Below are positions 46,495 to 56,418 of a DNA stretch of 64,000 nucleotides, piece after piece. The first letter of the stretch is position 1, and every line of letters begins with the position of its first letter. Below the pieces are notes generated by a model. It was given only the letters and a program-made list of their open reading frames with translations, did not search any database and was not told where the DNA came from. Origin of the DNA: CAUZFZ01 sp963579025 (GTDB lineage Bacteria > Planctomycetota > Planctomycetia > Planctomycetales > Planctomycetaceae); assembly GCA_963579025.1 (NCBI GenBank), contig CAUZFZ010000036.1:8166-72165 (forward strand), in the 5' to 3' direction. The position numbers and the translations under genes were made by a program.

Positions 46495-46890
46495 TCACGT
46501 CTTCAGAACTGTGTGATTCTCCGCCAGTTCGATCGATTCGATAACCTCGACGACTTCTGCCCGAGTGGCGCCCAGACGCGCAGCTTCAGACAGAAATCGT
46601 TTCGCGAGCTTCACCAGATGCGTGCGTCGTTGACGCTGGGGCAGCGTGGCCTGAGGAGAGGTGACGAATACGCCACGTCCCTGCTGCATGACGACCAGAC
46701 CGCCGCGCGTCAGTTCCTCATACGCGCGCATGACAGTGCGGACATTGACTTCGAGGCTTCGCGACAGCTCTCGAATGCTTGGCAGGCGATCGCCACTGTG
46801 CAGATGCCCCGAAGCGATCCGGTATTTGATCGACTCAGCAACTTGCCGATAAATCGGCTCACCACTGTGATGGTCGAGCGGAATGTGCAT
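46495..46890 (-). CDS. GntR-family repressor, YtrA type
   Basis: A 131-residue regulator with the GntR winged helix (about 10-75: EPIYRQVAESIKYRIASG, LPSIRELSRSLEVNVRTVMR) and only a short helical tail, which is the YtrA subfamily. These usually repress their own ABC operon. The upstream region has possible operator elements: the palindrome GTGCATGCAC at 46885-46894 spans the start codon, and CACATG occurs twice (46904, 46918) with a 14-base period. Confidence 0.9.
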   Translation of the reverse strand: MHIPLDHHSGEPIYRQVAESIKYRIASGHLHSGDRLPSIRELSRSLEVNVRTVMRAYEELTRGGLVVMQQGRGVFVTSPQATLPQRQRRTHLVKLAKRFLSEAARLGATRAEVVEVIESIELAENHTVLKT

Positions 46891-46923
46891 GCACCAACTG
46901 TATCACATGATGCGCAACACATG
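46885..46923. promoter_or_regulatory. Possible GntR operator region
   Basis: Contains a 10-base palindrome over the start codon and two direct CACATG repeats 14 bases apart. The location fits autoregulation of the GntR-ABC operon; this is inferred from position and symmetry only. Confidence 0.3.
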
Positions 46924-47036
46924 CCACAGTATTCCGAGCGACGGTTCATCGAGAATTCGGAGCGACTCAATCCGTCTGTCGGATCGTCATGCTGAGGTTT
47001 CTGACAAGGAAGGAGATTCATCGGTGTCTACGCGGC

Positions 47037-48806
47037 CTACGCCTGACCGCGGGACTGTCTCACCCGTTTCAGGAGTTCAAGGACCTTCGAGTTGCTGGCG
47101 TCGAGGGACAGAGCGCTCCTGCAAATCTTCATGGCTCGATTCGTATCGCCTGCATCCAGTGCCTCGGACGCCTGTTTCCGCATGGCCGACACCAGGTTCT
47201 TTCTGTATGCGGGGCCGTCATCCCATTGGACAGCATATCGGAAGAGAACAAGGGCTCCTGAAAGTTTGTCGGTTCGAGAAAGTAAAACCGCTTGATTATT
47301 CGCGAACCGTGCGGCGCGTCTCGGTATCGTCTTGTCCTTTGGAAACAGTGAAATGACGTGAGTCCAGAAATGGACGGCGCCGAGCGGTTCGTTCGGATTC
47401 AAAATTCCAAGCGACGCTGCTTCAACTGTATCAATGAGCATTTTCAAAGTAACGGGCGTGACACCGGCCGTGTGCAGTGCCGATGCCATGGTAATTGCTC
47501 TCACGTACTGACCGTCTTCCAGTAACTCTGCGACCTGAACTCGGACATGTTCAAGCACCGGCGCGAGTCTTTGAACGATATCTTCCGATCGACGCTCATG
47601 AACCAGCTCGGTGAGCCCTTTGGTCAGTTTGCTATGGCCCAACAGCGTTTCTATCTGGGCCAGGGCCTCTGCTTTCCACTTCAACTGGGCTTCCGAATCG
47701 ACTTCCCGTGTTTCCGAATCGACTTTCGTTGTTTCCTGCGTCTGGCCCGCTGAGAGTCCGTACGTCTCGATCGGTTCCGTTGGTACGGGAATGATGATCG
47801 GTTCGCCGCTTAATAGCACCGGATCCCCCGGCGGCGGAGAACGCGAGGCCTGAATGACCTCCAGTGATTCCGCCAGCTCCAGGGCAGACGCAAAGCGTTC
47901 CATTGGCCGCTTACTCAAAGACCGCATACAGATACGATCGAGTTCTGGATCGACATCGACCCGTTCCAATAACAGCGGTCGTGGCGGGTCTCTCAAAACC
48001 TGTGCCATCAATGACGCGACTGAACCCGAGAACGGCCTTCGTCCCACCAACAGTTCGTACAGAATGACTCCCAGGCTGTACACGTCCGTGCGTGGACCAA
48101 TCTCGCGAGTGTCACCTTCGACCTGTTCGGGCGACATGTACGCTGGCGTGCCCATAACGGCACCCTCGTGCGTCAGAACCTCGTCACCGGATCGTTCCCG
48201 CCGCGCAAGCCCGAAGTCCATGATGACTGGCTCACCGTGGGCATCAAGCAGAATGTTAGACGGCTTCAGGTCACGGTGAATGACGCCGTGCGAATGAGCT
48301 TCGTGAATCGCACGTGCCAGCTTCGCAACGAGTGCCGCGGCGTCCGGCTGTGCCAGAAGACTGTCCTTATGCGTGTGACGTGTCAGGGGCTGGCCGTCGA
48401 TATAGGCCATAGTCAGAAAATGTATTCCGTGGGCCTCCCCGACGTCGAAAATCGGACAGATATTGGGGTGACGCAGCAACGCTGCCGATCGAGCTTCACG
48501 GATGAAACGCTGCAGCACGGACGAGCCGGAACTGGCTTGGAATCGAGGAACTTTGAGTGCGACGTGGCGATCGAGCTGCGCGTCGTGCGCCAAAAAGACG
48601 CGGCCCATTCCACCCTCACCCAGTGTACGCACCAATCGGTACCTGCCGAAGTCGACAGGCACGCCAAGCAACATCCGAGGCGCACCTGAGTCATGCAGTG
48701 TCGATTGATCTATCGCGGCACTCGAGCTGTCAGAAGGGGACTGTTCGAAATCGCCATCGGGCATCTTCGTGCGTTCGTCGATTTTCTGGGGCCCGTCGGC
48801 TGGCAT
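47037..48806 (-). CDS. Ser/Thr protein kinase with C-terminal TPR-like region
   Basis: A 589-residue soluble kinase. Start at 48806 is favoured by AGGA 6 bases upstream. The kinase domain (~55-320) is canonical: glycine loop GEGGMGRV, Lys85 (VALKV), HRDLKPSNILL, DFGLA and GTPAYMSPEQ. A Ser/Pro/Glu linker with a small repeat (EV/TKVDSET) leads to a helical TPR-like region (~400-589). No membrane segment. It is 94 bp downstream of the prolyl oligopeptidase gene. Confidence 0.9.
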   Translation of the reverse strand: MPADGPQKIDERTKMPDGDFEQSPSDSSSAAIDQSTLHDSGAPRMLLGVPVDFGRYRLVRTLGEGGMGRVFLAHDAQLDRHVALKVPRFQASSGSSVLQRFIREARSAALLRHPNICPIFDVGEAHGIHFLTMAYIDGQPLTRHTHKDSLLAQPDAAALVAKLARAIHEAHSHGVIHRDLKPSNILLDAHGEPVIMDFGLARRERSGDEVLTHEGAVMGTPAYMSPEQVEGDTREIGPRTDVYSLGVILYELLVGRRPFSGSVASLMAQVLRDPPRPLLLERVDVDPELDRICMRSLSKRPMERFASALELAESLEVIQASRSPPPGDPVLLSGEPIIIPVPTEPIETYGLSAGQTQETTKVDSETREVDSEAQLKWKAEALAQIETLLGHSKLTKGLTELVHERRSEDIVQRLAPVLEHVRVQVAELLEDGQYVRAITMASALHTAGVTPVTLKMLIDTVEAASLGILNPNEPLGAVHFWTHVISLFPKDKTIPRRAARFANNQAVLLSRTDKLSGALVLFRYAVQWDDGPAYRKNLVSAMRKQASEALDAGDTNRAMKICRSALSLDASNSKVLELLKRVRQSRGQA

Positions 48807-48900
48807 CCCGCTTCCTTTCATTGACCGGATGATTATGTCTGAATCTGGTCTAAACTCCAAGCACGAAGCATTGTCAACCTGCGGGGATGTCGGCCAGCGA

Positions 48901-51030
48901 TTACTGGACCTGGCGGATCGTCATGCCGAGATTTCTGACGAGGAACGACCATACGTCGGTGTATTCCTCGATGATTTTTGCCGTCGGCTTTCCGGCTCCG
49001 TGTCCTGCTTTGGTTTCGATGCGGATCATCACGGGCGCGTCGCCAGCGTGCGCCTCCTGCAGGCGGGCGGCGAACTTGAAGCTGTGGCCAGGCACGACGC
49101 GGTCGTCTGTGTCGGCTGTGGTCACCAGCGTCGGCGGGTATTTCACGCCTTCTTTCAGGTTGTGATAGGGCGAGTAGGCGTGGAGGGCTTTGAACTCTTC
49201 GGGATCGTCGGCCGAACCGTAATCGTCCACCCAGAACCGCCCGGCGGTGAATTTGTGGAAGCGCAGCATGTCCATCACGCCAACTGCCGGCAGACATGCT
49301 CCGAACAGGTCGGGTCGCTGCGTCAGACAGGCGCCGACGAGCAGGCCGCCATTGCTGCCACCTTGGATGCCCAGCTTCTGCTTTGACGTGTAGCCGCTTT
49401 CGATTAACCACTCGGCCGCGCCGATGAAGTCATCGAACACATTCTGCTTCTGCAGCTTCGTACCGGCCTTGTGCCACTTCTGGCCGTACTCGCCGCCACC
49501 ACGGAGATTGGCCATGGCAAAGACTCCGCCGATGTCCATCCAGGTCAGTCGAGTGATGGAAAAACGAGGAGTCAGCGGGATATTGAAACCGCCGTAGCCA
49601 TACAACAGCGTCGGATTGCTGCCGTCCAGTTTGATGCCCTTGCGATGCACAATGAACATCGGAACGCTTGTGCCATCTTTGCTTTTGTAGAAGACCTGCT
49701 TTGTCTCGTAGTTATCGGGATTGAACTTCACTTCCGCCTGGCGGAACTTCGTACTTTTTCCTGTCTTCACGTCGTAGCGGTAGATGGTGGGTGGAGTCGC
49801 AAAGCTGGCGAACGAGTAAAACGTCTCGGTGTCATCCTGTTTTCCGCCAAAACCCGACGCCGTTCCGATCCCGGGAAACTCGACTTCTCGTACGAACTTG
49901 CCATTCAGAGTGTGGATGTTGACCTGGGTCTTTGCATCTTTGAGATAGCTCGCCACGAAGTTGCCGCCCACAAGGCTGACACCGTTGAGCGTTTCATCCT
50001 GCTGCGGGATGATTTCATCCCAGTTCTCGCGTGCCGGGTTGTCGACGTCGATCGCTATGACGCGGCGATTTGGTGCAGCGAGATCGGTCTTGAAGAAGAA
50101 CTGTGATCCGCTGTTGCCAATAAACGAGTATTCGTTCTCGAAGCTAGTGATGAGTTCTGTCGGCAGGCCGTATGGTTCCTTGAGGTCTTTGTAAACAACT
50201 CGGTAGCGGTCGTCCGTGCCTTTCCACACGGTGATCACGAGATATCGTCCGTCTTCGGAAACATCACAGCCATAGCCCCACGACGGTTCGTCTGGTCGCT
50301 CGTAAACAAGGACATCGCGGTCCTGTGTCGTCCCTACGCGGTGGTAGTAAACCTTCATGTTCAGGTTGAGTGCCTGAAACTCCGCGTCGGCATCCGGTTC
50401 CGGATAGCGCGCGTAGAAGAAACCCTTGCCATCTTTGGTCCACACGGGTGAATTGAATTTTATCCAACTCAATTCCTCGTCGAGAACCTTGCCGGAAGCA
50501 ACGTCCATGATCTTCCAGATCCGCCAGTCGGATCCGGCATTCTGGACTCCGTAAGTGACGTACTGTCCGTCGTCGCTGAATGCAGTACCGGACACCGCCA
50601 CAGTGCCATCCTTCGACCATGAGTTGGGATCCATCAGGACTCGCGCTTCCCCGTCGAGTGAGTCCTGCGTGAAGAGCACATACTGATTCTGCAGTCCCGA
50701 GTTGTGGTAGTAGTAATAGCGCCCGCCGGCTTTGAACGGAGCGTTGAACTTCTCGAAATTCCACAGTTCAGTCATGCGCTTGCGGATGTAATCGCGCTCA
50801 GGAATCTGTTTGAGGTAGGCGAACGTGACCTTGTTCTGATCTTCGACCCACTTCGCGACGTCTTTCGATTCGCGGACGTCGTCCTCCAGCCAGCGGTAGG
50901 GATCGGGAACTTTGACTCCGTGATGCTCGTCAACGTGATCCACTCGGTGTGTCTCCGGATACTTGATGGGGGATTCCGCGTTGACGTCGAGGCTCATGGC
51001 GAGCACGGCGAGCAGCGTGAGAGGTCTCAT
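48901..51030 (-). CDS. Secreted prolyl oligopeptidase (S9A)
   Basis: The start at 51030 begins a signal peptide (1-19) and has a GGAAGGG site upstream; longer in-frame starts add an improbable tail. The 709-residue protein has the seven-bladed propeller then the alpha/beta hydrolase. The triad is Ser559 in GGSNGG, an Asp in ADTDDRVVP (~642) and His677 in KAGHGAGKP. The N-terminus YPETHRVDHVDEHHGVKVPDPYRWLED is typical. It cleaves after proline in peptides, here in the periplasm. Confidence 0.94.
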   Translation of the reverse strand: MRPLTLLAVLAMSLDVNAESPIKYPETHRVDHVDEHHGVKVPDPYRWLEDDVRESKDVAKWVEDQNKVTFAYLKQIPERDYIRKRMTELWNFEKFNAPFKAGGRYYYYHNSGLQNQYVLFTQDSLDGEARVLMDPNSWSKDGTVAVSGTAFSDDGQYVTYGVQNAGSDWRIWKIMDVASGKVLDEELSWIKFNSPVWTKDGKGFFYARYPEPDADAEFQALNLNMKVYYHRVGTTQDRDVLVYERPDEPSWGYGCDVSEDGRYLVITVWKGTDDRYRVVYKDLKEPYGLPTELITSFENEYSFIGNSGSQFFFKTDLAAPNRRVIAIDVDNPARENWDEIIPQQDETLNGVSLVGGNFVASYLKDAKTQVNIHTLNGKFVREVEFPGIGTASGFGGKQDDTETFYSFASFATPPTIYRYDVKTGKSTKFRQAEVKFNPDNYETKQVFYKSKDGTSVPMFIVHRKGIKLDGSNPTLLYGYGGFNIPLTPRFSITRLTWMDIGGVFAMANLRGGGEYGQKWHKAGTKLQKQNVFDDFIGAAEWLIESGYTSKQKLGIQGGSNGGLLVGACLTQRPDLFGACLPAVGVMDMLRFHKFTAGRFWVDDYGSADDPEEFKALHAYSPYHNLKEGVKYPPTLVTTADTDDRVVPGHSFKFAARLQEAHAGDAPVMIRIETKAGHGAGKPTAKIIEEYTDVWSFLVRNLGMTIRQVQ

Positions 51031-51214
51031 TTCCACGTCCCTTCCTTGCAGGTGCAGTGGTGAACGCATTGGTGCCAGGCAGAACCATTGTCTGTCTTGT
51101 GGTATTCGCAATCGATCAACTGGCACGCAGCGGCGGCGGCGAGAATAGCGGTGGCCTGCGCGAATGCAAAGTTCATCACTCTTCGACAATCGACTGGTCA
51201 CAATCGTGTCGTGG

Positions 51215-52879
51215 TTATTCGTCGGGCTGTGTTTCCGGCACGGGAATTTCAGTCGGATCATCCAGCAGTGCCACCGACGCAAGCCCGACCAGGAGTCCCG
51301 CTACGAGAAACGCCGAAACGACAATCGCCCACTCGCGACCGGACAGTGCCCGTTGGCCTGACCCCGCGTTGTCGTCTCGATCGCCGGTATGCGACTTGCG
51401 GCCGTGCATTTGTGATTGATCTGTCGAACCTGGCGCGGCTCGCGATGTCGTTCGTCCTCGCTGCTGTACGATTCGTTGCTGCGTGCCGTCCTGACGTTCC
51501 GGTGTGTGAGGCGATTCGTCGGCTGGAATATCCAACTGGAGGGTCTTGGGTTGTGGCCCTACTGCGGAGTTCGAAAGCTCGAAATCTGACTCGGAGAGAA
51601 TTGGCACAACAGGTTCGTCGTTCCCACGCTCCCGGTCGTCGGGCCGAGGAGGCCGTGACGGTAGCGTGCTCGTATCGTGCGCGAGCGGATCTTCGTCGTC
51701 GGCATCGGCCAGTGAAGCCAGCATGTCCACGGTGACTTCACGACGATCCAGATTCGCTGTTTTCAGCTCGTGCAGGAGTTCAGCCGCTGTCTGGTAGCGG
51801 TCGTCCGGGTTCTTTTCGAGCATGCGGTGCATGATCGCGACGACTCCGTCCGGTACGTCTTTATTGAGAACACGCGGATCGGGCGGTGGTTGCGTGGCGT
51901 GGGCGTTGATGCGATTGAGGATGTCACCCGTGGGGTACATTGGCTGTCCGCTCAGCATCCGATACCAGGTGGCTCCCAGCGAGTAGATGTCACTGCGACA
52001 GTCCGCGGAATGACTGTTGCGTGTCTGCTCCGGCGACATGTAGTCGACCGTGCCGACCGTCGTACCCTCGCGGGTCAGCCCGGATTTCTCGGACGAAGTG
52101 AGCGACCGGGCCAGGCCCATGTCCGCCAGCTTGACGATGCCGGATCGGTCGATGAGGAGATTGGACGGCTTAATGTCGCGATGGACGATGTTTTTCTCGT
52201 GCGCGTGCTGCAACGCGTGCGCGACCTGCCTGACGATGTCCAGGGACCTTTTGACGGGCAGCACGCCTTTGCGACGGGCGAGTTCGAGTACATCGATTCC
52301 AGCGACATACTCCATGGAGATGTAAAGAAAGCCATCAACCTCACCGGAATCCAGGACGCTCACAATATTCGCGTGTGACAGTTGCTGGGCGGCCCGTGTT
52401 TCCTGCTTGAAACGCTTGACGAGCAGCTCGTCCTGCATCTGGTCTCGCGGTAGAACTTTCAAAGCGACATGCAACCCCGTCGCGTCTTCGAGTGCCTCGT
52501 ACACGATGGCCATACCGCCCCGTCCGATTTCGCGGACGATCCGGTAATCGCCCAGCGTGCTGGACGTTGGACCGATCAGCTCTGTCTGTTCGCTTTGCTG
52601 TTTGCGGGCCTGCAGCTCCTGCGCACCGACGCGTTCGACGACGGCAATTGACGGAAACATCGACCGGATGGCGGCTTCGTGTTCCGGCAAACGCTCGACA
52701 AACTCGGTGATGGACGGCGTTTCACCGTTACGCAGTCGCTCCGCGAACTCCTCGGCGAGGAGATCCACAGGGTTTCGGTCTTGAGCGAGATCATCGATCA
52801 CAACGGATGCATGGTTCAGACAGGGACGCGGTTTGAGGTTAACCTGCGTGAATTCTTTCCCGCCGGGCGTTCGAGTCAA
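51215..52879 (-). CDS. Membrane-anchored Ser/Thr protein kinase
   Basis: A 554-residue kinase. The N-terminal ~105 residues are the helical module common in planctomycete kinases (FAERLRNGETPSITEFVERL). Kinase domain ~110-375: GRGGMAIVYEA, VALKVL, HRDIKPSNLLI, DMGLAR (Met in place of Phe in DFG) and GTVDYMSPEQ. A low-complexity linker follows, then a C-terminal transmembrane segment (~518-542) with a very short tail. Start is TTG with no strong ribosome-binding site, so the true N-terminus is uncertain. Confidence 0.88.
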   Translation of the reverse strand: MTRTPGGKEFTQVNLKPRPCLNHASVVIDDLAQDRNPVDLLAEEFAERLRNGETPSITEFVERLPEHEAAIRSMFPSIAVVERVGAQELQARKQQSEQTELIGPTSSTLGDYRIVREIGRGGMAIVYEALEDATGLHVALKVLPRDQMQDELLVKRFKQETRAAQQLSHANIVSVLDSGEVDGFLYISMEYVAGIDVLELARRKGVLPVKRSLDIVRQVAHALQHAHEKNIVHRDIKPSNLLIDRSGIVKLADMGLARSLTSSEKSGLTREGTTVGTVDYMSPEQTRNSHSADCRSDIYSLGATWYRMLSGQPMYPTGDILNRINAHATQPPPDPRVLNKDVPDGVVAIMHRMLEKNPDDRYQTAAELLHELKTANLDRREVTVDMLASLADADDEDPLAHDTSTLPSRPPRPDDRERGNDEPVVPILSESDFELSNSAVGPQPKTLQLDIPADESPHTPERQDGTQQRIVQQRGRTTSRAAPGSTDQSQMHGRKSHTGDRDDNAGSGQRALSGREWAIVVSAFLVAGLLVGLASVALLDDPTEIPVPETQPDE

Positions 52880-52965
52880 GTCCGTTGACTCGATGGGAAG
52901 TGGAGCCTTCCGGCGAACGTGTTCCCGAACGGAATTCGGGGAACAGTCGCGACGGGTCTCCTGTC

Positions 52966-55900
52966 TTACAGGTCCAGCAGTTCGAGTGACTCGCTGAACT
53001 GCTCGTCGAGCCCAGTGAGTCGACGTTCCCCAGGATTAAGAGTGTCATCCATCAGCTCACCTGCAGTCCCGTGATCAAGACCGAGGAGATGTCCAAATTC
53101 ATGAGCGATCACTGTGGCGAGGTCGTATCTGTTCCGTGTCGAGTCGTCGATTGCTTGACCGTTGCTGTTAAATTCGGCGCTGTCATAGGGCGTCGAGTCA
53201 ACGAACCAGCCGAGGCCGACACCATCGATGTCGATGACGATACGACCGTCGATCGCCACACCCAACTGCCGGCCGGGCAGGTCGGCGACTTCGATCGTCA
53301 CGTTTTCCAGCTCGTCCGCCGCGGCATCGTTCAGACCCGTGTCGCGAAACACACCAACAACGGCAGCCGCTAACTCTGCAAGACTCTCATCGGCCTGGAG
53401 CGAGGCCGCACCCTCCCCGGATTTGGCAGCCTGCAGTGCAACGGGTCGCCAAGCATCCGGAAAATTTGGTTCGTAGGTCTGACGACCCGTGCTGGCCCGA
53501 GAACGATTAAAGTTGGCGGCAAAGCGACTGACATCACCAAAATCAACCAACCCTGTCCGACCGAAGTTGGCCTTGAAGGCACCGGTTGACGACGCGGTTG
53601 ACTGGTTGAAGACCCCCGCAAAGATTGGCAGGTCGCCGAACCCCACTTCATCGCTGTCGTCGAGGTCGTACATGACCGGCCAGACCTCGGTCTGCGGCAG
53701 CGTGCCCGTCGTGACGGCCACACTGCCAGCATCCGTTATCTCCACCGAAACATTCTCGATCGCGACGTTAAGATCGTTGAATGGTGTGACGTAATCGGTC
53801 TGCGAGTTGAGCAGAATCTGATCGGTCCCGACCGACGCGAATGCGACGCGGGCCAGCAGCACGAATCGGTTTTCGCCTGCGTCCGTTCGGTCGGCCGTGG
53901 CCGTGATGCCGTTGACTCGGCCGTTGGCGTCGTCAATCGTGAACGACTGGCCGGTGGTAAAGGGCGTGCCGAATTCCACACCGGTGGCCGTGAAGTAGTC
54001 CGTGTTGTAGGTCAGGTCGGCAGAAGCCGTGACCACACCCACTCCGTCGGATTGTGGCACGCGCGCCCAGACTTCGACGAAGAATTCGTCCCACTCGTCG
54101 ATCCACTCCTCACTGGTCGGGACAGCGTCGGATTCTCCATCAGAATCGGTTGCGGTCGCGTCCAATACCAGGGCGACTTCGAGGTCCGCGGACCCGTCGT
54201 CGTCGGCGATCAGGACAGTCGCAGTACTGGGCGTTCCGACCGTGTAAGTTGCATTCGCGTCAATCGACAGCGTGGCCGACTCCGTCCGCTCGGTGCCCGT
54301 ATCCTGCAACACGTTCACGGGCACGGTTGCAGAGCTGGTGGCGGCGCTGATCACAACCAGACTGCCGCCGGTCGAGAAATCACTTCCGTCCACGGCAGAG
54401 CCGATACTCGAATAAGCAATGGTCAAGTCAGCCGCCAGCGGACGACGGATCTCGACAAAGTCCACTTCAAAGAACCAGGTCTCGTTGTCGCTCGAGTTGC
54501 TATCCGGTTGGAGACTGGCATCGAAGCCCGTGCCGATGCCAGCATTGTCAGGAGCAAAGAAGTTCAGACCAACATTCATGGGATCATCGGGAACGGCCCC
54601 GGACTCAACTCGAACGAGCACGTCATTGACATACCACTCGACGCGCGTCGGTTGCCATTCGATGCGGTAGGTATTGAACACCGTTGCATCGAGACCGGCA
54701 GCCCCGACGGACCCGGCGACGGCCGATTGTCCCAGTAGCTCATCATTCGAGGAACTGGTCCGAACCCTCTCGTTGGCCACAGGCTCCGCCAGTACATCGT
54801 TGGACAACAAATCGAGGCTGATTTCGTCGCGCACTCCTTCGTCCAGTCCGAACGAGAAGAACGAAGCGACGAGTCCGCGGTCAAGCGGGTCGAGTCCGTC
54901 GTTGATCAACCGGGCCCGAGTCTCGAAAACAAGCCCGCCGCTGCGAACGAAGGCCTCGTCCGTACTGATGCCCGTGCCCAGGAACGTGTTGCCCGGTGAA
55001 AACGGATTGAAGGAGTCCACGCGCAGTCGCAGCAGCCCGCCGCTGACTTCCGGCGCATCGACCGTTTGCAACTGCGTCCGCCCGACGATCGACGACGGAC
55101 CGGGCTCAGCCAGATTCCACAGGAACAAGTCGAGCGCCGAACCGTCGAAGTCATCACGCAGGACAGGGATGGCCCCGTCAAACTGGATGCTGCCTGCGTC
55201 CAGTCCGTTTTCGTCGGCGCTGCTGTCGCTGGCGATCGCTGCGACCACTGGAGTCGTCTCGACCGCGCGTAGCGTAATCAACTGGACGTCGAAAACATCT
55301 TGAGTGTTGCTCGTTGTCTCCGGTCTAACCGCGACTGCAATCTGAGCGTCGCCGGCAAACTCAGTCGACACGTTGAATGTGATGGTATTCCCGGCTGCTG
55401 TTTGCGTACCACTACCCACGTCAAAGACGTACGTGACCGCGTCGCCTTCAACATCGACAGAATTCAGTTCGATCGTGACGGACTCACCCGGCACGACCTC
55501 ATAGTCCGGTACCTCACGCAAAAAGGGACCGCCATTGAAGGGGTCAGGGGCGACAGTCGCGGTGAATGTCTGCTGAAATGAATTTCCAGTCGCGTCCATC
55601 GTTGTGACAGTGATGTCCGCCGTGCCAGAAGCTCCCTCGGCAGCACTCAGCATCAGCGTCGCGTTCTGCGTGTCCTGAAAGATGTCGACCGAGCTGATCG
55701 TGACGTTTGTCGTCGGCCTGTCGCCGGCGCCAGTGGGCACATCGCTGATCGCGTCACGCACGTCTTCGCCTTCGACCAGCTTCCCGAAAATCGAGTGATT
55801 GAAATCGAGACTCCGCGAGGGACCCTCGGTCACGAAGAACTGCGAGTCGTTCGTGTCGTCGGTCGACTTGGCCATCGACAGGAGTCCCGTCGAGGTGTGC

Positions 55901-56418
55901 TGCAGGTCGACGTCGAACTGGTCGTCGAAATCACCCAGCGTTGAACCGCCGCCGCCTGTCCCCGTCGGATCGCCACCCTGAATAACGAAGTTGTTGATCA
56001 CGCGATGGAAAATGATGCCGTCAAAGAAGTTGGCCTCGGCCAGTTCGATAAAGCGACTGGTGGCACGCGGGACGCGGCTTTCAAACAGCTCAAACACCAT
56101 GTCACCGAAGCCTGCCACACTCACCCGCATGCTGCGGTTGCCAGTAAACAATTCCGCCGAAACCAGCGGGTCGCTGCTTGTGACTGAGTAGGTGAGTGCG
56201 TCGCCACTCGGATCGACGCCGTCAATTCCGACGATTAACGGAGCGCCCCCGAGGACCGCGACGTCTGGCAGCACTTCGAAGCTCAGGTCCGCACTGAGCA
56301 GGGCGCGTTGCTCAAGACGCTGCACGCGGTCCAGAACATGACCGGCCGTCGGTCTGCGCACAGGTGATCTGGCGAAGGAACGACGACGCGGGTTTCTGAA
56401 GGGAAAACTTATTGGCAT
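52966..56418 (-). CDS. Secreted multidomain protein: cyclophilin, GH16-like, Calx-beta, dockerin-like and metzincin-type parts
   Basis: A 1150-residue protein. N-terminal LEPR-XLL-type motif LEQRALLSA (35-43). A cyclophilin-type peptidyl-prolyl isomerase domain is at about 95-260 (FFDGIIFHRVINNFVIQGGD, SQFFVTEG). A cadherin-like stretch follows (~290-395). A concanavalin/GH16-like jelly roll is at ~425-650 (RDDFDGSALDLFLWN, TYRIEWQPTRVEWYVNDVLV). A Calx-beta unit follows (~655-745), then a cohesin-like region and a dockerin-like calcium segment (DLDDSDEVGFGDLPIFAGVF, ~900). The C-terminus has HEFGHLLGLDH, the zinc site of metzincin proteases, though the flanking catalytic domain looks short. 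The GH16-like part shows no clear catalytic ExDxxE. It is divergent from a sulfatase gene. Confidence 0.88.
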   Translation of the reverse strand: MPISFPFRNPRRRSFARSPVRRPTAGHVLDRVQRLEQRALLSADLSFEVLPDVAVLGGAPLIVGIDGVDPSGDALTYSVTSSDPLVSAELFTGNRSMRVSVAGFGDMVFELFESRVPRATSRFIELAEANFFDGIIFHRVINNFVIQGGDPTGTGGGGSTLGDFDDQFDVDLQHTSTGLLSMAKSTDDTNDSQFFVTEGPSRSLDFNHSIFGKLVEGEDVRDAISDVPTGAGDRPTTNVTISSVDIFQDTQNATLMLSAAEGASGTADITVTTMDATGNSFQQTFTATVAPDPFNGGPFLREVPDYEVVPGESVTIELNSVDVEGDAVTYVFDVGSGTQTAAGNTITFNVSTEFAGDAQIAVAVRPETTSNTQDVFDVQLITLRAVETTPVVAAIASDSSADENGLDAGSIQFDGAIPVLRDDFDGSALDLFLWNLAEPGPSSIVGRTQLQTVDAPEVSGGLLRLRVDSFNPFSPGNTFLGTGISTDEAFVRSGGLVFETRARLINDGLDPLDRGLVASFFSFGLDEGVRDEISLDLLSNDVLAEPVANERVRTSSSNDELLGQSAVAGSVGAAGLDATVFNTYRIEWQPTRVEWYVNDVLVRVESGAVPDDPMNVGLNFFAPDNAGIGTGFDASLQPDSNSSDNETWFFEVDFVEIRRPLAADLTIAYSSIGSAVDGSDFSTGGSLVVISAATSSATVPVNVLQDTGTERTESATLSIDANATYTVGTPSTATVLIADDDGSADLEVALVLDATATDSDGESDAVPTSEEWIDEWDEFFVEVWARVPQSDGVGVVTASADLTYNTDYFTATGVEFGTPFTTGQSFTIDDANGRVNGITATADRTDAGENRFVLLARVAFASVGTDQILLNSQTDYVTPFNDLNVAIENVSVEITDAGSVAVTTGTLPQTEVWPVMYDLDDSDEVGFGDLPIFAGVFNQSTASSTGAFKANFGRTGLVDFGDVSRFAANFNRSRASTGRQTYEPNFPDAWRPVALQAAKSGEGAASLQADESLAELAAAVVGVFRDTGLNDAAADELENVTIEVADLPGRQLGVAIDGRIVIDIDGVGLGWFVDSTPYDSAEFNSNGQAIDDSTRNRYDLATVIAHEFGHLLGLDHGTAGELMDDTLNPGERRLTGLDEQFSESLELLDL

